Assembly: GCF_023218175.1 (NCBI RefSeq)
Contig: NZ_JALPTH010000001.1
Span: 310,001-374,000 of the forward strand
Origin: Streptomyces lichenis
Lineage (GTDB): Bacteria; Actinomycetota; Actinomycetes; Streptomycetales; Streptomycetaceae
Reading direction: 5' to 3'
Length of the DNA: 64,000 nt
Positions 1-8,060 of this stretch are shown in pieces. The position numbers and the translations under genes were made by a program. Each line of letters begins with the position of its first letter. The stretch's first letter is position 1. The notes below the pieces were generated by a model that ran no database searches, was not told the origin of the DNA, and saw only the letters and a program-made list of their open reading frames with translations.

Positions 1-1281
1 GACGGCGGTACGGCGAAGGTGCTGACCATCCCGGCCGGCGAGCGGATCGCCGACGCCCTCGCGGTCACCGCCGATGGCACCGTCTACATCGTCGGCCGCC
101 CCACCGGCACGGTCTACCGCCGCGACGGCGACACCTTCACCACCGTCGCCGCCCCCGCCACCGGCGACGAGCACCGGGCGCTGATCCCGCTGTCCGGGAA
201 CACCATGCTGGGCGCGGTGGGCAGCGGCCGGCTCTGGTGGCTGGACCGGAGCACCGGCGCCGCCCAGGTGGTCGAGCTCATCGACATCGGGCTCTCCGGG
301 CCCGACCCGGTGCAGTCCATCGCCTTCCAGCAGGGCGGCACCGTGCACGTCGGCGGCCACTACTCGCTCACCACCCACCGCCCCGCCCGCGGCACCTCCA
401 ACCGCATCCGCATCCCCGGTGAGCCCAAGCAGATCCGGGTGATCGGCGGCCGGGTGTACGCGGCGATGTACCCGAGCACCGAACTGCTGGAGATCGACGC
501 GGGCCGCGAACGGGTCCGCTCGCTCGGCTTCATCGACAACGGCCAGCAGCGCCCCACCGACATGGCCTACCGCTCCGACGACGATCTGCTGCTCATCTCC
601 AGCGCCCCGCCCGCCGGCGGCCTCAAGGGGGCACTGACCCTGCTGGAGCGCTCCCGGGGCCGGATCACCGTGTACCGGGACGTCATCCCCGACCAGAGTG
701 TGATGTCGGTGGCGCTGGACGACCGCCCGGGCCGCCGGATCGCCTATCTGGCCGGTGACACCTGGGGCGGCGGCAGCGTCCCGCCCACCCGCACCGCCGC
801 CTCGATCGCCGCCTTCGACCTGCGCCGGGGCACCGTGCTCTGGGAGACCGCCCCGCTCGCCGGGAACGCCAGCCTCCAGCACATCGAGGTGCTGGACGGC
901 GTGCTCTACGGCATCTGCAAGCGGCAGTCCGGCACCTGGTTCGCCATGGACCTGGACACCCGCGCCGTCACCGCCACCGGCACCCTGCCCAGCTACGGGG
1001 AGCTCAGCGTCCAGTTCGGCCAGGTGTACGCCTCCGTCTTCAGCGGCGACGTCTACCGGCTCGGCCCCGACCTGACCGAGGCCCAACTCGTCCTCGGCGG
1101 ACTGGACGACGGCTGGTACAACCCGCCGCAGCTCGCCTGGGAGCGGTCCACCTGGTACGCCTGGGGCGTCGCCACCCGCGACCTGGCCCGGCTCCGCCTG
1201 GACCCGCTCTGCCCCTCCGGCTCCCCGTCCTCCACCAGCTCCCAGTACGAGGCCGTGCTCAAGGGCCTGCTGGCCAACTGA
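1..1281 (+). CDS. Beta-propeller-like protein, C-terminal part (5' end outside window)
   Basis: The reading frame is already open at base 1, so the gene enters from the left; a GTG at 19 is probably an internal valine. The visible 426 residues are made of short repeats of beta-strand character (for example GRVYAAMY, GVLYGICK, GQVYASVF, TVYIVGRP), each with aromatic-glycine endings, as in Kelch, PQQ or SMP-30-like propellers. No catalytic motif or membrane segment is visible. It ends at TGA 1279-1281, 30 bases before the convergent synthase-family gene. The missing N-terminus may hold the catalytic domain of a secreted carbohydrate-active enzyme, but that is a guess. Function not assigned. Confidence 0.7.
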   Translation, partial: DGGTAKVLTIPAGERIADALAVTADGTVYIVGRPTGTVYRRDGDTFTTVAAPATGDEHRALIPLSGNTMLGAVGSGRLWWLDRSTGAAQVVELIDIGLSGPDPVQSIAFQQGGTVHVGGHYSLTTHRPARGTSNRIRIPGEPKQIRVIGGRVYAAMYPSTELLEIDAGRERVRSLGFIDNGQQRPTDMAYRSDDDLLLISSAPPAGGLKGALTLLERSRGRITVYRDVIPDQSVMSVALDDRPGRRIAYLAGDTWGGGSVPPTRTAASIAAFDLRRGTVLWETAPLAGNASLQHIEVLDGVLYGICKRQSGTWFAMDLDTRAVTATGTLPSYGELSVQFGQVYASVFSGDVYRLGPDLTEAQLVLGGLDDGWYNPPQLAWERSTWYAWGVATRDLARLRLDPLCPSGSPSSTSSQYEAVLKGLLAN

Positions 1282-1311
1282 CCCACCGTCGTACGCCCCC
1301 GGGAGGGGCCG

Positions 1312-2328
1312 TCAGTCCTCCTCCCGGGCCAGCTCCTCCAGGCACTCCACCACCGCCGCCCGCTCCCCGGGCGCGGGCGGCGGCCCGTACGGGTCGTGCG
1401 CCGCCTCCGCGGGGATCAGCCCCTCCCACACCGCCGCCCACAGCATCCGCCGCACATAGCCCTCCATCGGCGCGGTGAACGTCACCCGGGCGAACCGGTC
1501 CAGCCGCCCCGAGGCCCGCACGAACCGCGCCATGTCCCCGGCCCGCCAGGCGTCCAGCACCGCCGCCGTCAGCCCCACCCGGGCCGCCGCGATCCCCACC
1601 AGCGCGCTGTCCGCGCCCCACATCAGCGAGGGGCCGAACATCCGGTCCTCACCGGTGATCGCCAGCGCCCCGCTCCGCCGCGCCGCCGCGATCGCGTCCT
1701 GGCAGGCCATCGCCCGATCCAGGGTCGCCAGCTTCACCCCCACCGTCCCCGCAAGCCCGGTCAGCCGCTCCACCAGCCCCGGCGGATACGGATAACCGCC
1801 CGCCTCGCCGTGCAGCAGGAAGCCCACCACCGGCAGCCCGCTCTCGGCCGCCACCCGCTCGTGCAGCGCCACCGCCGCGTCCTCGTCCCCGGCGAACTCC
1901 GCGACGGGGTACACCATCACCGCGTCCGCCCCGCCGTCCGCCGCCCGCACCGCCATCTCCACGGTCGCCGCCACCGCCCCCGCCCCGTCCACCCCTACGG
2001 CCTCCTCACCGCGCGGCACCCCCACCCCCGCCACCAGCGGCCCGGCCACCGCCTCCCGCCACACCGCCAGCACCCGCCGCCGGTCCTCGGCCGGCAGATA
2101 CAGCCCGCGCCCGGTGTGCGCCCACACCGCCACCCCGCCCACCGGGGCGGCCGCCATCCGTTCGGCGTAGTCGCGCAACGCCCCGTACGCCACCACCCCG
2201 CCCTCGTCCATCGGCGTCGCCACCGCCGCCAGCAGCGCCCCCCGCAACCGCCCTTCGACCGACCCGGCAGCCCCCTCGCGGGCCCCGGGGCGCCCCTCGT
2301 CCGTGTCCGAGTCCATCACAGAGGTCAT
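1312..2328 (-). CDS. Dihydrodipicolinate synthase/N-acetylneuraminate lyase family protein
   Basis: A 338-residue TIM-barrel aldolase-family protein. The Schiff-base lysine is recognisable at K199 in GVKLATL, and Y140 lies in VMVYPV. The usual GTTGE substrate loop is replaced by AHTGRGLYL (about 70-78), so it is unlikely to be the lysine-pathway DapA; a keto-acid aldolase or dehydratase is more likely. I chose the ATG at 2328 because GGGAGAC lies about 8 bases upstream; the frame stays open to 2451, but that extension would cross the palindrome at 2380-2399. The gene diverges from the luciferase-like gene at 2450. Substrate unknown. Confidence 0.8.
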   Translation of the reverse strand: MTSVMDSDTDEGRPGAREGAAGSVEGRLRGALLAAVATPMDEGGVVAYGALRDYAERMAAAPVGGVAVWAHTGRGLYLPAEDRRRVLAVWREAVAGPLVAGVGVPRGEEAVGVDGAGAVAATVEMAVRAADGGADAVMVYPVAEFAGDEDAAVALHERVAAESGLPVVGFLLHGEAGGYPYPPGLVERLTGLAGTVGVKLATLDRAMACQDAIAAARRSGALAITGEDRMFGPSLMWGADSALVGIAAARVGLTAAVLDAWRAGDMARFVRASGRLDRFARVTFTAPMEGYVRRMLWAAVWEGLIPAEAAHDPYGPPPAPGERAAVVECLEELAREED

Positions 2329-2379
2329 CGGCGGTCTCCCGTCTGTCGCGCCGCCCACGGCCGAGGCCGCCGCGCTACC

Positions 2380-2399
2380 GTTACGGTCCGGACCGTAAC
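2380..2399. promoter_or_regulatory. 20-bp perfect palindrome, candidate repressor operator
   Basis: The sequence GTTACGGTCCGGACCGTAAC is identical to its reverse complement. It lies in the 121-bp gap between two divergent genes, 52 bp from one start and 50 bp from the other. This length and symmetry are typical of TetR-family operators, so one repressor could control both genes. No TetR gene is in the adjacent window. The half-site core ACGGTCCG also appears at 41728-41735. Confidence 0.65.
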
Positions 2400-2449
2400 C
2401 GAAGCCGCCCCGCCCCGCGAGACCGCCGCCCCTGGAAGGGACCGCGCCC

Positions 2450-3418
2450 ATGCGCCTCGGCCTCTACGTCAACCTCTACGCGGACCCCGCCGACCGCCCC
2501 CGCCTCGCCGACGCCGTCGAACAGGTCCGCCTCGCCGAACAGGCCGGCTTCAGCTGGGCCGTCCTCGGCGAACGCCATCTGCACCGGCCCGGCTACCACG
2601 AGGCCGTCACCACCCTGGCGTACCTCGCCGCGCACACCGAGCGGATCGGGCTGGCCACCGCCGGGCTGATCGCCCCGGTCCACCACCCCGTGCACCTCGC
2701 CGAGACGCTCGCCCATGTGGACGTGCTCTCCGGCGGCCGGCTCACCGCCGGGTTCGTCCTCGGCTACCGCCCCGAGGAGTTCACCCTCTACGGCGCCCGC
2801 CCGGAGGAGCGCGTCAGCCGCTTCGAGGAGTGCCTCGAACTGCTGCACCGGCTCTGGACCGAAGACGAGGTCACCCACCACGGCCGCCGCCACCACCTGG
2901 ACGGCGCCTTCCTCTCCCCGCGCCCCGTGCAGGCCCCCCGCCCCCGGATCTGGAACGGCGGCCGGGTGCCCGCCGCCCTGGAGCGCACCGCCTGGCTCTG
3001 CGACGGCTGGACCACCTCGTTCAACGAGACCGACGAGGAGCTGCCCAAGAAGGTCGCCGCCTACCGGGCCGCCCCGCGCGGACCGCGCTCGCTCGGCTCC
3101 GAGGTCATCGTCTGCCGCGAGGGCTACGCCGCCGCCACCTCCCAGGCCGCCCGTACCGCCCTGGAGGACCCCCTGCGCGCGCTCTACGACGCCTACGGCG
3201 ACTGGAAGCGCACCTCCGCCGACGCCGCCCGCTACGCCCAGCCCTGGGAGGACATCGCCGCCCGCTCGGTCATCGGCTCCACCGCCGAGTGCGCCGAACG
3301 GCTCGCCCGCTACGAGGCCCTGGGCGCCGACGGCGTCATCCTGCGCATCCAGCCGCCCGGGATGCCCCAGGCCGACGCCCTGCGCGCCATCGAGGCCTTC
3401 GGCGCCCTGACAAGCTGA
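2450..3418 (+). CDS. LLM class flavin-dependent oxidoreductase
   Basis: A 322-residue bacterial-luciferase-like TIM barrel, the usual length for this class. It opens with the typical first strand MRLGLYVNLY, followed by GFSWAVLGERHL and TERIGLATAGLIAP, the SGGR motif (DVLSGGRLTAGFVLGY) and IWNGGR. Such enzymes use F420H2 or FMNH2 to oxygenate or reduce small substrates. The ATG at 2450 has the Shine-Dalgarno GGAAGGGA. It diverges from the dihydrodipicolinate-synthase-like gene across the palindrome at 2380-2399, which suggests shared control and perhaps a shared substrate. Cofactor and substrate cannot be read from the sequence. Confidence 0.85.
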   Translation: MRLGLYVNLYADPADRPRLADAVEQVRLAEQAGFSWAVLGERHLHRPGYHEAVTTLAYLAAHTERIGLATAGLIAPVHHPVHLAETLAHVDVLSGGRLTAGFVLGYRPEEFTLYGARPEERVSRFEECLELLHRLWTEDEVTHHGRRHHLDGAFLSPRPVQAPRPRIWNGGRVPAALERTAWLCDGWTTSFNETDEELPKKVAAYRAAPRGPRSLGSEVIVCREGYAAATSQAARTALEDPLRALYDAYGDWKRTSADAARYAQPWEDIAARSVIGSTAECAERLARYEALGADGVILRIQPPGMPQADALRAIEAFGALTS

Positions 3419-3549
3419 AGGCGTCATCTATGCGTGATCCCGGCGTCCGCCCGCTCGGAGACACCACTGCGGGCGATCGGTGAGAGATACGCGGCCTCGC
3501 CGGTGCGGCGAACTGCCAGGACCGGCTGACCAGCCTTGACCAGGCCGGT

Positions 3550-3617
3550 TCAGGCCCTCATCCCGGTCAGGTCCCCATCCCGGTCAGGCCTTCATCCCGG
3601 TCAGGCCTTCATCCCAC
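3550..3617 (-). repeat. Four tandem 17-bp repeats extending from the end of the permease gene
   Basis: On the plus strand the unit TCAGGCCTTCATCCCGG occurs at 3584-3600, with close copies at 3550-3566, 3567-3583 and 3601-3617. The last copy is the 3' end of the permease gene. Read on the minus strand, the coding end GMKA plus its TGA is followed by three more copies of the same sequence. The 17-bp period is not a multiple of three, so it makes no protein repeat. It looks like local slippage duplication of a gene end. Confidence 0.8.
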
Positions 3618-4404
3618 TGGTGGCGATGGAGTCGGTGAGATACCGCTGGAGCAGCCCGAAGACCAGCAGACAGGGGATGACCGTGATGGTCGCACCGGCC
3701 ATGACCTGGTTGATCGTCACGTTCTCCCCCTCCAGGGTGGCCAGCCCCACGGTGAGGGTGCGCATCGCCTCGGACTGGCCGATGACCAGCGGCCACAGGA
3801 AGTCGTTCCAGTGCCAGAGGAAGACGAAGACGCCCAGCGTCGCCAGCACCGGCCGGATCAGCGGCAGCACCACCGTGGTGTACACCCGCCACTCCGAGGC
3901 GCCGTCCATCCGGGCCGCCTCGAACAGCTCGTCGGGCAGCTGCACGATGAACTGCCGCATCAGGAAGACCGCCTGGGAGTTGGCCAGGGTCGGCACGATC
4001 AGCCCCCAGTAGGTGTCCACCCCGCCCATCCCGGCCACCAGCAGGTAGTACGGGATGAGGGTGGCCTGGAACGGCACCATCAGGGTCGCCAGGAACGCCC
4101 AGAACAGCGCCTCCCGCCCCGGGAACCGCTTCTTGGCGAAGGCGTACCCCGCCATCGAGGCGAACAGCAGGATCAGCACCACCGACACCAGCGAGTACAG
4201 CAGCGAGTTCAGCGCCCAGCGCAGCACGTCCGCGCCGCCCAGCACATCGGTGAAGTTCTGCCAGGTGGCCCGGGTGACGTCCAGCGCGCCCGGCAGCGTA
4301 CGGCCGCCCGGCGGGGCGAAGGCCACCAGCACCATCACCGCGAACGGGGTCACGGTGACCAGCGCCACCAGGACCAGCAGCACCGGCAGACGCAGCCGCG
4401 CCAT
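3601..4404 (-). CDS. Carbohydrate ABC transporter permease (MalG type)
   Basis: A 267-residue inner-membrane permease of the binding-protein-dependent sugar importers. It starts with a membrane helix (LPVLLVLVALVTVTPFAVMV) and carries the EAA loop near 175-195 (EAARMDGASEWRVYTTVVLPLIRP), which contacts the ATPase. Its ATG at 4404 overlaps the TGA of the upstream permease by four bases (ATGA), indicating translational coupling. No ATPase gene is present; streptomycetes commonly serve such importers with a shared MsiK-type ATPase encoded elsewhere. Its last codons are the first copy of the 17-bp repeat array. Confidence 0.9.
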   Translation of the reverse strand: MARLRLPVLLVLVALVTVTPFAVMVLVAFAPPGGRTLPGALDVTRATWQNFTDVLGGADVLRWALNSLLYSLVSVVLILLFASMAGYAFAKKRFPGREALFWAFLATLMVPFQATLIPYYLLVAGMGGVDTYWGLIVPTLANSQAVFLMRQFIVQLPDELFEAARMDGASEWRVYTTVVLPLIRPVLATLGVFVFLWHWNDFLWPLVIGQSEAMRTLTVGLATLEGENVTINQVMAGATITVIPCLLVFGLLQRYLTDSIATSGMKA

Positions 4405-5504
4405 CAGTCCACCTCCCTGCCGACCAGCCGGCGCTGGATCAGCGAGAAGACCAGCACCACCAGGAAGAGCACCAGGCCCACCGCGCAGGCGTAGCCGAAG
4501 TCGAAGAACTTGAAGCCCGAGTCGTAGAGGAAGTAGACCAGGGAGTAGCTGGCCCGCACCGGGCCGCCCGCGGTCATCACATACATCGCGTCGAAGACCT
4601 GGAACGCCCCGATCGCCTCGATGACCAGCACGAAGAAGAGCACCGGCCGCAGCAGCGGCAGGGTCACCCAGCGGAACCGCTGCCAGCCGTTCGCCCCGTC
4701 GATGACGGCCGCCTCGGTCACCTCCCTGGGCACCGACTGGAGCCCGGCCAGCAGGATCAGCATCGAGTAGCCGAACCCCTTCCACGCGGAGGCGGCCGCG
4801 ATCGACGGCAGCACCAGCGACTCGCTGCCGAGGAAGTCCACCGGCCCGAGCCCCAGCCCGCCGAGCACCGAGTTCAGCAGCCCGTCCTCCACCTCGTAGA
4901 TCCACTTCCAGATCACCGCGGCCAGCACGATGCTGGTGACATACGGCAGGAAGAACAGCCCCCGGAAGAAGCCGCGCAGCCAGAGCGTGCGGTGCAGCAG
5001 CACCGCGGTGCCCAGCGCGAGGACCACCGTCATCGGTACATAGAGCACGGTGTAGAGGGCGGTGACGCCGAAGGCCTCCCAGAACAGCCGGTCGTCCAGC
5101 AGCCGGGCGTAGTTCCCGGCGCCGATGAACGTCCAGTCGCCGTTGAGCCGGTAGTCGGTGAGGGAGAGGAAGACGGCGCCCAGGGTCGGGCCGATCCGGA
5201 ACACCAGGAAGAGGACCAGCATCGGCGCCACGAACGCCAACCCGGCCAGCGCCTCCCGCCGCCGCGCCGCGGACATCCGCCCCCACCGCGAGCGCCCGGC
5301 CGGCGGGGGTGCCGGGGCAGTGGTGGCGACCGGTGGGGCGGGGACGGTGACCGGCGGGATGGTGCGGTCGCCGGGCGGTGCGGCGACCGCGACCGGCGAC
5401 GCCGGGCTGTCGGCACCCCCGGGGCCGGGGCCCTGGTGGTCGGCCGGGCCGCGGGCCTCGGGCTCCTCCTCCGGGGGCGTCTCCCGGGACTCGACGCGGC
5501 TCAA
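4404..5504 (-). CDS. Sugar ABC transporter permease (MalF type)
   Basis: The upstream permease of the importer, 366 residues from a TTG start that overlaps the binding-protein stop as TTGA. The first about 75 residues are cytoplasmic and rich in proline and alanine; the first helix is LAGLAFVAPMLVLFLVF. The EAA loop is EAAVIDGANGWQRFRWVTLPLLRP. An ATG at 5276 (MSAARRREALAG) would give a protein of ordinary length without the Pro-rich tail, so the start is uncertain. It forms one operon with the solute-binding lipoprotein and the MalG-type permease. Confidence 0.88.
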   Translation of the reverse strand: MSRVESRETPPEEEPEARGPADHQGPGPGGADSPASPVAVAAPPGDRTIPPVTVPAPPVATTAPAPPPAGRSRWGRMSAARRREALAGLAFVAPMLVLFLVFRIGPTLGAVFLSLTDYRLNGDWTFIGAGNYARLLDDRLFWEAFGVTALYTVLYVPMTVVLALGTAVLLHRTLWLRGFFRGLFFLPYVTSIVLAAVIWKWIYEVEDGLLNSVLGGLGLGPVDFLGSESLVLPSIAAASAWKGFGYSMLILLAGLQSVPREVTEAAVIDGANGWQRFRWVTLPLLRPVLFFVLVIEAIGAFQVFDAMYVMTAGGPVRASYSLVYFLYDSGFKFFDFGYACAVGLVLFLVVLVFSLIQRRLVGREVD

Positions 5505-6778
5505 CGCTGCCGCGCCAGCAGTGCGTCGCCCGCCTCGGCGGCCGCCGCCAGGGCCTCGCGGGGCGACTTCTCACCGGTCAGCGCGGCCTGGATCTCCGGC
5601 GCCAGCAGCGCCTGCACCTGACGGGCCGCCCGGTGCGGCTCGCCGGGGAAGGCGTACGCGAGCGCCGCCTCGTACTCCTTGGCGTGGGCGCCGGTGCCGG
5701 GCACGGTGACATCGGTGCGCGGCGAGAAGAAGCCGCCCGCCCGGCCGAGCGAGGCGATCTGGGCGGGCGCCATCATATAGGCGACGAACTTCTCGGCGCC
5801 CGCGGTGTTGCGGCTGGCGGCGTTGATACCCAGGCCGCCCGGCATGCCGAAGCCGACCCGCTTGCGCGGCCCGGCCAGCGCGGGACCGACGATCACATTG
5901 CCCTTGCCCCAGGCCTGCGCGGCGAGGGCGGCGTCGGCGGGGGTGTTGGTGTACCCCATGGCGACCTGCTGCCGGCCGAGGGCCTGGTCGGTGAAGAGGT
6001 TGGCGTTGGTCAGCGCGGACCGCGGGACGGCGCCCTCCCGGTAGAGCCGCACCAGGAAGGTCAGCGCCTCGACGCCCTCGGGCCCGCCGAACGCGGTCTT
6101 CTTGCCGCTTTCGTCGAAGACCCGCCCGCCCGCCTGCCACAGCAGCGGATAGAAGCTCATGTTCAGTGAGGCCTCGCCGCTCGCCGAGTAGTCGAGGGTG
6201 GCGACCCCCGCCCGCTTCAGCCTGGGCGCGGCCGCCTTGAGCGCCGCCCAGGTCGCCGGAGGTTCCTTTATCCCGGCCTTGGCCAGCAGCCGGCGGTTGT
6301 AGAGGGTGCTGGTGACGGTGTGGTAGATCGGCGCCGCGTAGAGCTCGCCGTCCTGGGTCATGGCCGCCAGCGCGGTGGGGCGGAAGGCGGCGCGGGCCTT
6401 GCCCAACGCCCGGTCCACCGGCCGCAGCACGCCGTTCGCCTGGTACTGGGGGATCTGGTCCGGGCCGAGCAGCACCACATCGGGGCCCTTGCCGCCGCCG
6501 AGCGCGGTGGCCAGCTTCTGGTCCCGGTTCACCCAGGGCTGCTGCTCGATCCGCAGGTCGGTGCCGGGGTGGGCGCGCTCGAAGCCCTTCTCCACCCCGT
6601 CCCAGTAGGCCGCGTTGGCCTTCGGGTCCATGATCACCGGATACATCCAGACGGTGACTCCGTTGCCGCCGGAGCCGGCGGCGCCCCCGCCGCAGCCGGC
6701 CGCCGCGAGCACGGCGAGGCAGAGCAGCAGCAGAGGGACGGCGGCGCGCGAGGATCCGGACGTCGTGGGGGGCTTCAT
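5501..6778 (-). CDS. Extracellular sugar-binding lipoprotein of ABC importer
   Basis: A 425-residue lipoprotein with an N-terminal signal (LLLLCLAVLAAAGC) and lipobox cysteine at residue 29, so it should be anchored outside the membrane. Family features include the early VTVWMYPV strand and WAALKAAAPRLKRAG. It belongs to the family-1 carbohydrate-binding proteins. The ATG at 6778 has GGAGG five bases upstream; the open extension to 6829 runs through the leader repeats and is unlikely to be translated. It is first in the operon, preceded by a strong promoter and a set of repeats. The sugar cannot be predicted. Confidence 0.9.
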   Translation of the reverse strand: MKPPTTSGSSRAAVPLLLLCLAVLAAAGCGGGAAGSGGNGVTVWMYPVIMDPKANAAYWDGVEKGFERAHPGTDLRIEQQPWVNRDQKLATALGGGKGPDVVLLGPDQIPQYQANGVLRPVDRALGKARAAFRPTALAAMTQDGELYAAPIYHTVTSTLYNRRLLAKAGIKEPPATWAALKAAAPRLKRAGVATLDYSASGEASLNMSFYPLLWQAGGRVFDESGKKTAFGGPEGVEALTFLVRLYREGAVPRSALTNANLFTDQALGRQQVAMGYTNTPADAALAAQAWGKGNVIVGPALAGPRKRVGFGMPGGLGINAASRNTAGAEKFVAYMMAPAQIASLGRAGGFFSPRTDVTVPGTGAHAKEYEAALAYAFPGEPHRAARQVQALLAPEIQAALTGEKSPREALAAAAEAGDALLARQR

Positions 6779-6823
6779 GGGGCCTCCGGAAGGCCTGTAC
6801 AGCACCCGGACGGCGCCGGGGCC

Positions 6824-6879
6824 GGACATTGCCGCTCAGTGTCGGACAGCTGTGGACATTGCCGTTCAGTGTTGGACAG
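6824..6879 (-). repeat. Two 26-bp direct repeats in the leader of the sugar importer operon
   Basis: The segments 6824-6849 and 6854-6879 are near identical: GGACATTGCCG, then C or T, then TCAGTGT, then C or T, then GGACAG. They start 30 bp apart, about three helical turns. They sit between the predicted transcription start (about 6888) and the start codon. Repeated sites on one face of the helix suit cooperative regulator binding or an RNA element in the leader. Confidence 0.75.
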
Positions 6880-6897
6880 TTTCGGCCTGGGCCGAAA
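6880..6897. promoter_or_regulatory. Inverted repeat overlapping the -10 of the sugar importer promoter
   Basis: TTTCGGCC and GGCCGAAA are perfect 8-base arms around TG. The right arm overlaps the predicted -10 hexamer at 6895-6900. A protein bound here would block RNA polymerase, so this is a likely operator for a sugar-responsive repressor (LacI, GntR or ROK type). No such regulator gene lies next to the operon in this window. Confidence 0.6.
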
Positions 6898-6923
6898 GTA
6901 ACCGGGCGGTTTCGGACTGTCAA
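6895..6923 (-). promoter_or_regulatory. Promoter of the sugar importer operon
   Basis: On the minus strand TTGACA (6918-6923) is followed after 17 bases by TACTTT (6895-6900). This is a near-consensus housekeeping promoter, uncommon in such GC-rich DNA. The start of transcription would be near 6888, about 110 bases before the ATG at 6778. Confidence 0.65.
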
Positions 6924-7039
6924 TGGAGCGCGCGGCGGGACGGGCGCCACCACCCGCCGACCGGAGTCACACCCCCTCGGACCTGAGCCCGGCCGTGTCG
7001 CAGTTGGGCCGAACGGGTGAGCCGGGCGAGGATAGGCGC

Positions 7040-7438
7040 ATGAGTAGGTACGAGAGGTACGACGTCACCGACGAGCAGTGGGAGGGCCTGGCCCAGGTCG
7101 TGCCGTTGCGGGGGCGCAACGAGTGGCCGTCCCGGGTGGACCACGAGACCGTCCCCCAGGACTACGAGGAGGCCGAGCAGCGCCGCATGATCGTGCTGCG
7201 GGTGCAGATCTTCGCGGACGCCCGCGATGTGGCCGAACACCTGATCGCGCGGATCCCGGTGCTGCTGGACCTGACCAACGCCGACACCGAGGTGGCCAAG
7301 CGCGTCCTCGACTTCAGCAGCGGCGTCGTCTTCGGGCTGGGCAGCGGGATGCACCGGGTGGACCGCAACGTCTTCCTGCTCGCCCCGGCCGGCACCGAGG
7401 TTGAGGGCGCCGCCGCGGCCACCATGACCCAGGCCTGA
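7040..7438 (+). CDS. sflB: SepF-like cell division protein
   Basis: A 132-residue protein whose second half is a SepF (YlmF) domain: ADARDVAEHLIARIPVLLDL and VLDFSSGVVFGLGSGM, then a final strand VFLLAP. SepF anchors and bundles FtsZ at division septa. The N-terminus (MSRYERYDVTDEQWEGLAQ) is short and lacks the amphipathic membrane helix of true SepF, so this is a paralogue of the Sfl type known in Streptomyces, probably SflB. The ATG at 7040 has GAGG nine bases upstream; the frame opens further up but overlaps the divergent promoter. The MazG-like gene follows after 27 bases. Confidence 0.8.
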   Translation: MSRYERYDVTDEQWEGLAQVVPLRGRNEWPSRVDHETVPQDYEEAEQRRMIVLRVQIFADARDVAEHLIARIPVLLDLTNADTEVAKRVLDFSSGVVFGLGSGMHRVDRNVFLLAPAGTEVEGAAAATMTQA

Positions 7439-7465
7439 GCCGCGCCAGAACCGGAGAACCCCCCG

Positions 7466-7936
7466 ATGACCGCACCCGACCTCCCCGACGTCCCGGCCCT
7501 CCCCGACGCCCCCGCCCTCCCCGACCTCCAGCGCAGGCTGGTGGAGTTCGCCGCCGCCCGCCAGTGGGGGCCGTACCACACACCCAAGAACCTCGCCGCC
7601 GCGCTCAGCGTCGAGGCGGCCGAACTGCTGGAGATCTTCCAGTGGATGACCCCGGAGGAGGCCGACCGGGTGATGGCCGACCCGGAGACCGCGCACCGGG
7701 TCAACGACGAGGTCGCCGACGTCCTCGCCTATCTGCTCCAGTTCAGCGCCCGGCTCGGGGTGGACCCGCTGGCCGCGCTCTCGGCGAAGATCGACCGCAA
7801 CGAGCTCCGCTTCCCGGTCGGCCGCCCGCCCGGGCGCACCGCCCGCGCCACCCCTGCCGCCGCCGACCCGGCATCCCGGGCCGACCAAGTCGCCGCCCCC
7901 GCCTCCGAATCGACGGATCGTCACTCTACGGAGTGA
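7466..7936 (+). CDS. MazG-like nucleotide pyrophosphohydrolase
   Basis: A 156-residue all-alpha NTP pyrophosphatase of the dCTPP1/MazG-like group. The family signature is clear: RQWGPYHTPKNLAAALSVEAAELLEIFQW and EVADVLAYLLQFSARLGVDP, split here as two motifs giving the EAAELLE and EVADVL metal-binding acids. It hydrolyses non-canonical or excess nucleoside triphosphates to monophosphates. The first 22 residues repeat LPD/ALPD and the last about 40 are low complexity, both outside the fold. It follows the SepF-like gene closely in the same direction, probably one transcript. Confidence 0.82.
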   Translation: MTAPDLPDVPALPDAPALPDLQRRLVEFAAARQWGPYHTPKNLAAALSVEAAELLEIFQWMTPEEADRVMADPETAHRVNDEVADVLAYLLQFSARLGVDPLAALSAKIDRNELRFPVGRPPGRTARATPAAADPASRADQVAAPASESTDRHSTE

Positions 7937-8060
7937 TCCACTTATCCCCTCTGAGCTTCCTGTCCACAGATTTCCGAATTCCTCTGGCATTTGGGTCAGT
8001 TTCCCCTCACGCTGGGTAGTGAACAGGTTGGGCAGGTAGTCGTACGAACGGGGGCGGCGT

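Noticed and set aside
1298..1328. Arms CCCGGGAGG and CCTCCCGGG as a terminator
   Set aside because: The right arm lies inside the last codons of the minus-strand gene; weak evidence for a terminator.
1396..3483. 695-codon open frame over the synthase-like and luciferase-like genes
   Set aside because: Composition is Arg/Pro/His; both real genes explain the DNA.
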